Shown: positions 1-5,043 of the stretch, one piece after another
Numbering within the stretch: the first letter of the stretch is position 1
How the letters are laid out: each line of letters begins with the position of its first letter
Source of the DNA: Bacillota bacterium
GTDB lineage: Bacteria; Bacillota; Bacilli; Alicyclobacillales; SLC66
NCBI GenBank assembly: GCA_021797415.1
Contig: JAJZZT010000382.1
Span: 1 to 5,670 of the forward strand
Reading direction: 5' to 3'
DNA: 5,670 nucleotides
The notes under the pieces: generated by a model
The model's database searches: none
Seen by the model: only the letters and a program-made list of their open reading frames with translations
Told to the model about the DNA's origin: nothing
Translations under genes and position numbers: made by a program

Positions 1-1
1 A

Positions 2-1018
2 TTGCCCCGGATTGTCCGTCTTCGGTCGCCGACGCTGCTCATTGTAACCAATGTGTTGCGCGATCAGCTCGACCGCTACGGCGAGGTGGACCAGGCGCTG
101 GCGTGTCTGCGGGAAGGCGCTCGCGACGCGGCGACAGCCCTGGTGATCAATGCGGACGATCCCCTGGCGTCATCGCTTGGCCTTGGGAGAGAATTGAGTT
201 ACTATTTCGGGCTTGCCGATGCGCCGCAGGATGACGCGCCGCGCTCGGAGATTCGCGACGGGGCTTTTTGCCTTCAGTGCGGCGCGGAGCTGGAATACAC
301 GAGAGTGGTCTATGGCCAAATGGGGGACTACCGCTGCCCGGCGGGACATTTTCACAGGCCTGTTCCGCATGTCGCAGGGTCGCTGGCCGCGTGGCCGGCG
401 GAGCGAATCGCCATTTCCGAACGATTCTCCGGGAGAGAGGACGGACGCTTTGAGCTTCCGCTCACGGTGACGGGATTGTACAATGTGTACAATCTGCTGG
501 CGGCGGTCGCCGCGGCGCGGGTGCTCGGCTGCAGTCCGGCCCGCATCGAACGGGGGCTTGGCCTGTATCGCGCGCCGACGGGAAGGATGCAGACAGTCTG
601 CGCGAATCCGCGCGTGATCCTCTCGCTCATCAAAAACCCCGCCGGCGCGACGGCCGTATTGCGCGCCGCGGAAGCGGACCAGGAAGAAAAGGCCGTCTGC
701 TTTGTGATCAACGACGCGGACGCCGACGGACGCGACGTGTCCTGGCTGTGGGACATCGATCTGGAGAGCTTCGTGCCGCGCTCTCACTGCACAGCGTGGT
801 ATTGCGCGGGCGCCCGCGGACCGGACATGGCCGTCCGCCTGGCGTATGCGGGAGTGGACAGGGCGGCCATCAAGACCGTCCCGGAACTGGGACTCATCTC
901 CGGACATGCACTGCGTTCCACTGTTCCCGTATACATCCTGTCCACCTACACGGCGTTGCACGCAATCGCCGACATGTTTGCCGATCAGGCCGCTCATGGC
1001 GCTGGCGCGCCATACTAG
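2..1018 (+). CDS. murT: MurT, lipid II isoglutaminyl synthase ligase subunit (5' partial)
   Basis: MurT is the Mur-ligase-like subunit that, with GatD, converts the D-Glu alpha-carboxyl of lipid II to D-isoglutamine at the cytoplasmic membrane face, using ATP and glutamine. The frame is open from the window edge. The TTG at base 2 is an internal Leu codon (L-P-R-I-V), so the N-terminal part with the P-loop lies upstream. Visible in order, numbered from base 2: the TNVLRDQLDRYGE Mur-ligase block at residues 16-28; a zinc-ribbon insert C90-x2-C93 ... C112-P-A-G-H116; GLYNVYNLLAA at 158-168; the KNPAG block at 211-215; and the C-terminal DUF1727 signature NDADADGRDVSWLWD at 237-251. This combination identifies MurT rather than MurC-F or FPGS. 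The fourth zinc ligand is His-like (CPAGH) rather than the usual CPxC, and the usual G-R-M-E reads G-R-M-Q. The gene ends with TAG, and gatD follows on the same strand. Identification is from conserved blocks I recognise; the pathway role is family knowledge. Confidence 0.95.
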   Translation: MPRIVRLRSPTLLIVTNVLRDQLDRYGEVDQALACLREGARDAATALVINADDPLASSLGLGRELSYYFGLADAPQDDAPRSEIRDGAFCLQCGAELEYTRVVYGQMGDYRCPAGHFHRPVPHVAGSLAAWPAERIAISERFSGREDGRFELPLTVTGLYNVYNLLAAVAAARVLGCSPARIERGLGLYRAPTGRMQTVCANPRVILSLIKNPAGATAVLRAAEADQEEKAVCFVINDADADGRDVSWLWDIDLESFVPRSHCTAWYCAGARGPDMAVRLAYAGVDRAAIKTVPELGLISGHALRSTVPVYILSTYTALHAIADMFADQAAHGAGAPY

Positions 1019-1085
1019 AGGACATGGGATAAAGTCCGATGGGCAGGCGCAATTACTCCGGATATAGCGTTTGAGGCATCAGTCA

Positions 1086-1093
1086 GAGGGAGG
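1086..1093 (+). promoter_or_regulatory. Ribosome binding site of gatD
   Basis: The GAGGGAGG sequence ends 9 bases before the GTG at 1103. It is a strong Shine-Dalgarno match and fixes the non-ATG start of gatD. The presence of a full site is consistent with independent initiation across the 84-base gap after murT. Confidence 0.8.
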
Positions 1094-1102
1094 AAAACGG
1101 GT

Positions 1103-1891
1103 GTGAAGCCTCTGCGCGTCATTCATCTATTTCCTGAATTGCTCAATCTTTACGCCGATCAGGGCAATATAGCGGTGCTGCGCGACCGTGCGCAGCGACG
1201 CGGTTGGCCTGTCAGGGTCGAACAGGTGCGGCTTCGGCAGGAACTTGATCTGGCGGACGCTGACATCGTGCTGCTGGGCGGCGGTTCCGACCGTGAGCAG
1301 GAGGTGGTTGCGCGCGCTCTTCCGTTCTACCGCGCCGATCTGGCCGCCGCGATCGAAGCGGGGCTGCCGGTGCTCGCCGTGTGCGGCGGCTACCAGTTGC
1401 TCGGCGAGTATTATGAACTGGCGGGCGGCGGGCGGATCGCGGGGCTGCATGTGGTCGACATGGCGACGGAGGCGGGAGAAAAGCGCCTGATCGGCAATGT
1501 GGCCGTCGAATCGCTCGACGCGACAGGACGAGCGACGGGTGAGACGGTCGTCGGATTTGAAAACCACATGGGAAGAACACACCACGACTATCCGGCGTTT
1601 GGCAGGGTGTTGCGCGGATATGGGAACAACGGGAAGGACGGTCTTGAGGGGCTGTGCCACAAGGGGATCATCGCCACTTACATCCACGGTCCTCTGCTGC
1701 CCAAGAATCCGCACGTCGCCGACCGCCTTCTCCGGGCGGCCCTTCGCTACCGGGGACGGGACGAACCGTTGCCGCCGCTCGATGATGCGCTGGAGTGGGA
1801 TGCGCACAATTCGGTGCTTCACATGCTCGGCTTGTCCGAACGGGTGTCCGTTCGGGAAGACTCTGCACGGGAAGACCGCGTGCGTTCATAG
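1103..1891 (+). CDS. gatD: GatD, lipid II isoglutaminyl synthase glutaminase subunit
   Basis: GatD is a class I glutamine amidotransferase of the CobB/CobQ type. It hydrolyses glutamine and passes ammonia to MurT for lipid II amidation. The protein is 262 residues. The nucleophile lies in LAVCGGYQLLG with Cys94, the same number I recall for the Staphylococcus aureus enzyme. The catalytic His is probably His195 in ATYIHGPLLPKNP. The N-terminal IHLFPELLNLYADQGNIAVL and the LLGGGSDREQE segment near residues 57-67 are typical of the family. The start is GTG, set by GAGGGAGG 9 bases upstream. The murT-gatD order is the usual one, but here the genes are separated by 84 bases. After the family's normal end near HNSVLHMLGL (residues 235-244) there is an extra charged tail of about 18 residues containing RED-SA-RED. 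This tail is encoded in the 73-base overlap with the convergent hydrolase gene. Identification is very secure; the tail is unlikely to be functionally important (inference). Confidence 0.95.
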   Translation: MKPLRVIHLFPELLNLYADQGNIAVLRDRAQRRGWPVRVEQVRLRQELDLADADIVLLGGGSDREQEVVARALPFYRADLAAAIEAGLPVLAVCGGYQLLGEYYELAGGGRIAGLHVVDMATEAGEKRLIGNVAVESLDATGRATGETVVGFENHMGRTHHDYPAFGRVLRGYGNNGKDGLEGLCHKGIIATYIHGPLLPKNPHVADRLLRAALRYRGRDEPLPPLDDALEWDAHNSVLHMLGLSERVSVREDSAREDRVRS

Positions 1892-2793
1892 TGGACGAGC
1901 CCCATCCCGTCCAGCCACAGATCGTCGCCCAGATGGTCCGCGTCCATTTCCGGATGGCCCAGTTTTGCGAGATGGGCCGTCACGTGCTTTGCGAGAACAG
2001 CCGTCATCTCTTTTGCCGTCATCCCCGGATGGTATGCCTTGGAAGACAGATTGGCAAAGGCGAACGCGCCGGTTTCGGTGGCATGGAGCGCTTCGCGGGC
2101 GGGCGAGGGGCCAAAGTGTGCGTGGTATACGGTATCGGCCTGCAGGCGGCTCAATTTGTCCACCGTGTACCGGACGCCGACGGGATCAAAGTCGGTCGGG
2201 CTGCTGGACGGCAGGATGAACTCGAAGTTTTCGCCCGTGAACTGCTTCACGTAGCGGATGCCGAGAGCGTCGCCGGTGAAGACGGCGTTTCGCGCCGGAT
2301 CGTGGATGCAGAAGTGGTGCCTGGCGTGCCCCGGAGTGTCGTAAAAGTGGAGGATACGGTCCCCGATGTCCAACGTATCACCGTCCTCCCGGGCGATCAG
2401 GCGGTCTTTCTGGATGGGAATCACTTCTCCGAACAGGCTGTCGTAGCGTTCTCCGTAGACCGCCCTCGTTCCTTCGATCAACCTGGAGGGGGCGGCGAGG
2501 TGCCGCGCGGCTCTGGGGTGAGCGACAAATGTGGCGCGCTCTGCAATCCGGGCAAGCTGGCCCGCGCCTCCGGCGTGATCCAGGTGTGCGTGAGTCAACA
2601 CTACGTAGTCGAGGTCCGCAGGACTCTTGCCTAAAGCGGAAAGCGCGCGAAGGATCTGTGGAAGACAGCGCGCCGACCCTGTGTCGAACAGCACTGTTTG
2701 AGTTCCCGCGTACAGATAGCCCGACGATCGGCCGGGCAGGCCGTGCTCCAGTAGGTCAAACAAGTACAGGCGGTCGCCGAGATCCATCAACAT
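1819..2793 (-). CDS. MBL-fold metallo-hydrolase, substrate unknown
   Basis: This is a soluble metallo-beta-lactamase-superfamily hydrolase of 324 residues from the chosen start. The dinuclear metal site is well preserved. THAHLDHAGG supplies His68, His70, Asp72 and His73; TPGHARHH supplies His156; FTGDALG supplies Asp175; and YHAHFGP supplies His226. The N-terminal strands (VLFDTGS near residue 36) also fit the fold. The region after about residue 230 is a helical C-terminal extension, common in Firmicute members of this type and not informative about substrate. Three in-frame starts are possible: GTG 2805, ATG 2802 and ATG 2793. The AAGAGGTGAT ribosome binding site spans the first two, which favours ATG 2793 (ATG 2787 is also possible). 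The gene begins 28 bases after the SEDS gene upstream on the same strand, so co-transcription is likely. Its last 73 bases overlap the end of gatD on the other strand, giving a Ser/Arg-rich tail. Hydrolysis of a thioester, lactone or phosphoester is possible; nothing here decides among them. Confidence 0.9.
   Translation of the reverse strand: MLMDLGDRLYLFDLLEHGLPGRSSGYLYAGTQTVLFDTGSARCLPQILRALSALGKSPADLDYVVLTHAHLDHAGGAGQLARIAERATFVAHPRAARHLAAPSRLIEGTRAVYGERYDSLFGEVIPIQKDRLIAREDGDTLDIGDRILHFYDTPGHARHHFCIHDPARNAVFTGDALGIRYVKQFTGENFEFILPSSSPTDFDPVGVRYTVDKLSRLQADTVYHAHFGPSPAREALHATETGAFAFANLSSKAYHPGMTAKEMTAVLAKHVTAHLAKLGHPEMDADHLGDDLWLDGMGLVHYERTRSSRAESSRTDTRSDKPSM
1836..1855. repeat. Perfect 8-bp stem-loop in the convergent gene overlap
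   Basis: CCGAACGG and its exact reverse complement CCGTTCGG flank a four-base GTGT loop. The stem can also gain a G-U pair at its base. It lies inside both the last codons of gatD and the last codons of the opposite-strand hydrolase gene. No T-run follows on either strand, so it is not a canonical intrinsic terminator. It may still stabilise 3' ends or slow polymerase for both converging transcripts (inference). Confidence 0.6.
1853..1876. repeat. 9-bp direct repeat, period 15
   Basis: CGGGAAGAC occurs at 1853-1861 and again at 1868-1876. The period is a multiple of three, so the repeat gives a duplicated Arg-Glu-Asp in the GatD tail and repeated Ser-Ser-Arg / Thr-Asp-type residues in the hydrolase tail. 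The first copy overlaps the 3' arm of the adjacent stem-loop. A short local duplication that lengthened both tails is the simplest reading. Confidence 0.5.
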
Positions 2794-2800
2794 GCGGCGC

Positions 2801-2810
2801 ATCACCTCTT
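2801..2810 (-). promoter_or_regulatory. Ribosome binding site of the MBL-fold hydrolase
   Basis: On the minus strand AAGAGGTGAT closely matches the 16S rRNA 3'-end complement (AGGAGGTGAT). It overlaps the GTG at 2805 and ATG at 2802, making these poor starts. The AGAGG core is 11 bases before ATG 2793, which is therefore preferred. Confidence 0.6.
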
Positions 2811-2821
2811 CTTCGCGCTTT

Positions 2822-4087
2822 TTATTTTAGCCGCAAGGCATTGCGCAGGCCGGCGGGCGCTGTCCGTTCACGGGCAGGGTTTCGCTTGTTCCGGCGCCCG
2901 GCGATCGGCGAAACGGGCGTAGGAACGGGCGAAGCGGGGAATGTCCGGACGTTCTTCGCATCCGACGTGCGCGCGGCGCGTTCGGGCTCGGACGTGTAGC
3001 GCGACAGCGACAGCAAGACGCCCATGGCGAGCAGTTTCACGAGCAACGACGTGCCGCCGTAGCTGATGTAAGGCAGCGGGATGCCCGTAATGGGCATGAG
3101 TCCCGTGACCGCTCCCACATTGATCACGACGCCGAACCCGATCAGGCTGACGATGCCCACCGCCAGCAGCGAGGAGAAACGGTTGGACAGCCTTTTGCTG
3201 ATGCGGATGCCCCGCCAGATGAGGACGGCGAAGAGCACGAGCAGTACGGCCGCGCCGACGAGTCCGAGTTCTTCCACGATCACGGCGAAAACAAAGTCCG
3301 CGTATGGAATCGGCAAATAGAGAAAGGGAGAGATGCCCCGCCCCAGTCCCTGGCCGAACCATCCCCCGTGATGGATGGCGATCAGCGACTGCTGCAACTG
3401 GTATACACCCTGTCCCTGATAGGCTCTCTGCCATGTGTGGCCGAACACGAGAAGTCGCTTGTTGCGGTAGGATTCGAACCGCGCAAAGGCGAAGACGACG
3501 GGGAGGGCGCCCAATCCGACCGCGATGATGTGTTTCCAGCGGATGCCCGCGGCGAACATGACGGCCAGTCCGGAAAGCAGCAGCAGCATGCCCGTGCCCA
3601 TGTCGGGTTCCAGCAGGATCAGGAGAAACTGGACGCCGAGCATGATCAGCGGCGGAAGGACGCCCCGCTTGAATTTCTGGGTGTGCCGTTCATTTTTGTC
3701 GTATATGTAGGCAAGATAGAAAAGGATTCCCACGAGGGCGAACTCGCTCGGCTGAAAATGCAGGGCAGGCGGACCGATCCAGCGGCGCACTCCCTGGGCG
3801 CTGTAGCCGATGTGGGGGATGAGGACGAGAAAAAGTGCGATCACGGTGCCGATGGTGATCCATTTCGCCATTTTGCGCAGGAACTGATAGGGCACGTTCA
3901 TGAGGATGAACATGCCGACAAGTCCGATGCAGGCACTTTCGAGCTGGTGGATAAAGTAATAGGAGGGGCTGGTGCCCGACACCTGGATGGCCCACACCAT
4001 ACTTGCGCTGAATACCATGACAAGCCCGTAGGCCAGCAGGCAGAGTGTCGTGGCGAGCAGAATAAAGTCTGGCTTGTGTCGTTGCAT
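2822..4087 (-). CDS. FtsW/RodA/SpoVE (SEDS) family peptidoglycan glycosyltransferase, divergent
   Basis: SEDS proteins are polytopic membrane enzymes that polymerise lipid II into glycan strands, normally with a class B penicillin-binding protein. This 421-residue protein shows the family from end to end. The first membrane segment holds LLAYGLVMVFSAS (residues 17-29). RRWIGP with Trp103 is followed by HFQPSEFA (Glu115). LEPDMGTG holds Asp162. GVYQLQQSLIAIHHGG and GQGLGRG (228-251) follow. YLPIPYADFVFAVIVEELG contains Asp264, aligned with the essential catalytic Asp of RodA/FtsW. TGLMPITGIPLPYISYGGTSLL lies near 328-349. About 55 residues of Pro/Arg-rich tail follow the last membrane segment. 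The start is ATG 4087, five bases after GGAGG; the upstream in-frame ATG at 4099 is part of that ribosome site. Oddities: the Lys of Q-P-S-E-x-x-K is Leu118, and the usual P-H-T-D-F reads P-Y-A-D-F. FtsW, SpoVE or a specialised paralogue cannot be told apart from sequence alone. The MBL-fold gene follows in the same direction. Confidence 0.93.
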   Translation of the reverse strand: MQRHKPDFILLATTLCLLAYGLVMVFSASMVWAIQVSGTSPSYYFIHQLESACIGLVGMFILMNVPYQFLRKMAKWITIGTVIALFLVLIPHIGYSAQGVRRWIGPPALHFQPSEFALVGILFYLAYIYDKNERHTQKFKRGVLPPLIMLGVQFLLILLEPDMGTGMLLLLSGLAVMFAAGIRWKHIIAVGLGALPVVFAFARFESYRNKRLLVFGHTWQRAYQGQGVYQLQQSLIAIHHGGWFGQGLGRGISPFLYLPIPYADFVFAVIVEELGLVGAAVLLVLFAVLIWRGIRISKRLSNRFSSLLAVGIVSLIGFGVVINVGAVTGLMPITGIPLPYISYGGTSLLVKLLAMGVLLSLSRYTSEPERAARTSDAKNVRTFPASPVPTPVSPIAGRRNKRNPARERTAPAGLRNALRLK

Positions 4088-4299
4088 GGGCGCCTCCATT
4101 TTGCCGTCCGAAACAGCCAACCGTGGCGTGCCGGGCGTTTCTCTTGCCGCGGGTGCGGGCGGAAATACCGCAGGTGATACATATTCGGCGCGTGCGGACA
4201 AACTTCCTGCTAGTCGGCGGTTTGACCGCATACTTTAATCTCAGGCGCGTGGATTGCGCCGGATGGTGCTTCACATGATCAAATGCGCGGGGTGAACAA
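4088..4299. other. Divergent intergenic region between SEDS and DedA genes
   Basis: These 212 bases must hold promoters for two diverging units, but none is clear. On the plus strand TTTAAT (4234-4239) is a fair -10 box without a good -35. Just upstream, 4217-4229 is a short inverted repeat (GCGGT-TTG-ACCGC) that could be an operator. On the minus strand TTGTCC (4201-4196) and TATCAC (4179-4174) are 16 bases apart, a weak sigma-A-like pair about 80 bases from the SEDS start. These candidates are close to what chance would give. Confidence 0.3.
4093..4098 (-). promoter_or_regulatory. Ribosome binding site of the minus-strand SEDS gene
   Basis: The minus strand reads TGGAGG with five bases before the ATG ending at 4085. 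This places translation initiation at 4087 rather than at the longer in-frame openings reaching 4231. The longer N-terminus would add 48 Arg/Pro/Ala-rich residues that do not look like a membrane protein start. Confidence 0.75.
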
Positions 4300-4936
4300 G
4301 TGAACGGGGCACATCTATTGCTCTGGGTGCAGCATCACGGCTATGCAGGATTGGTCGTGCTGCTTGTGCTTGGCATCGTCGGACTGCCGTTGCCCGACGA
4401 GACGCTGCTCATCGCGGTCGGCTATCTCGTGTACCGCGGGTATCTTCAGTATGTTCCCGCTCTGCTTGCGGGCACCATCGGCGCTTCTGCCGGAATCACG
4501 CTGAGTTATGTAGATCGGACTGTGGGTCGGTCGGCCCGTGCTTCTGCGCTACAGCCGGGTGACGGGACTCACCGGCCGGCGGCTGGAACGGGCGGAGGAT
4601 TTTGTGCAGCGTTACGGGGGTGCGGCGCTTGTCTTGGGGTTTTTCCTTCCCGGCGTGCGCCACATATCCGCGATCGTGGCCGGGTTTTGCCGCATGCCGC
4701 CCCTGCGCTTTGCCGGAGCGGCCTACACCGGAGCCTGTCTTTGGGTGACGACCTTCATCACCCTTGGCCGTTTTGTCGGTCCGCATCTCGCGCTCGCGGG
4801 AACCCGCCTGTTGCAAAATTACTTGTGGCTGGCGGCCGCGTGCGTGGCGATCAGCGCGTTGGTCTGGATCCAGTGGCGGCGCGGGAAGATTCCGCTAAAA
4901 TGGCGGGATGCGCGGGGGCGTGACCGGCGGCGCTGA
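4300..4936 (+). pseudogene. DedA-family membrane protein, single-base frameshift
   Basis: DedA proteins are small integral membrane proteins; several return undecaprenyl phosphate across the membrane. The first frame reads from GTG 4300 (GGGGTGA just upstream) through VVLLVLGIVGLPLPDETLLI, with conserved P-x-P-D-E34, up to GITLSYV71 at 4512. The family continuation then appears in the next frame: IGLWVGRPVLLRYSRVTG, an RLERAEDFVQRYGG block, FFLPGVRH (Arg120) and AGFCRMPPLRF, to TGA at 4936. Removing one base at 4511-4513 joins the halves into a normal 211-residue protein with no residues missing. Without correction, the first frame runs to 4923 with an Arg/Ala/Gly-rich nonsense tail. Downstream codons remain well conserved and no second lesion is seen, so the break is recent or a sequencing error. 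The first Arg of the common R-F-x-P-G-x-R motif is Phe114 here, as may be usual in the PGVRH-type subgroup (from memory). Confidence 0.85.
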
Positions 4937-5043
4937 AGACGGCGCGGGTAGAGCGGGTAAAAAAGTGCGTGTTTTCCCGTTGCAGTCTGGCATCCTCCAT
5001 GAGATGATAAACAGTAGATCAGACGGCGGGAGGATTTGAGCGT
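4937..5043 (+). promoter_or_regulatory. Leader of the second SEDS gene with possible SD-masking repeat
   Basis: ATCCTCC at 4992-4998 is the exact reverse complement of GGAGGAT at 5029-5035, which contains the ribosome binding site of the following gene. The pairing would close a 30-base loop. A second, crossing pair is GTCTG (4985-4989) with CAGAC (5020-5024). A weak promoter candidate is TTGCAG (4980-4985), 17 bases, then GATGAT (5003-5008); its transcript would start after the first repeat arm, so the two ideas exclude each other. A hairpin-like CGGG/CCCG arrangement at 4954-4979 lacks a terminal T-run. Confidence 0.35.
5028..5034 (+). promoter_or_regulatory. Ribosome binding site of the second SEDS gene
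   Basis: GGGAGGA ends 9 bases before the TTG at 5044. It supports this TTG as the start codon, since the frame contains no ATG until residue 21, which lies inside the first membrane segment. Confidence 0.75.

Noticed and set aside
2..4. TTG at base 2 as the true start of murT
   Set aside because: The protein from here begins in the middle of the conserved Mur-ligase domain, just before T-N-V-L-R-D-Q-L-D-R. The P-loop region must lie upstream of the window.
170..997. A 275-codon open frame on the minus strand opposite murT
   Set aside because: It is a high-GC shadow of a clearly real gene; the translation is Arg/His-rich with no recognisable motif.
1795..2634. A 279-codon plus-strand open frame opposite the MBL-fold gene
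   Set aside because: The opposite strand carries the complete metal-binding motif set, and this frame has none of its own.
2832..2845. Five-bp hairpin near the end of the minus-strand SEDS gene as a terminator
   Set aside because: It is short, inside the coding region, and followed on the minus strand by A-rich rather than T-rich sequence.
3368..4177. A 269-codon plus-strand frame opposite the SEDS gene
   Set aside because: The translation is charged, Gly/Asp/His-rich and low in hydrophobic order, typical of the complement of a membrane-protein gene.
4088..4231. A 48-residue N-terminal extension of the minus-strand SEDS protein
   Set aside because: The extension is Arg/Pro/Ala-rich with no family resemblance, and GGAGG sits five bases before the ATG at 4087.
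4222..4239. TTGACC plus TTTAAT as a DedA promoter
   Set aside because: The boxes are only six bases apart, far too close for a sigma-A -35/-10 pair. TTTAAT alone is weak evidence.
4505..4540. Programmed +1 frameshifting to make the DedA protein
   Set aside because: No slippery stop-codon context, stimulatory Shine-Dalgarno-like element or obvious pseudoknot is visible. A single inserted base is simpler.
4954..4979. Hairpin after the DedA stop as an intrinsic terminator
   Set aside because: The stem needs a bulge, its T-run is inside the 3' arm and no T-tract follows. Its significance is doubtful.
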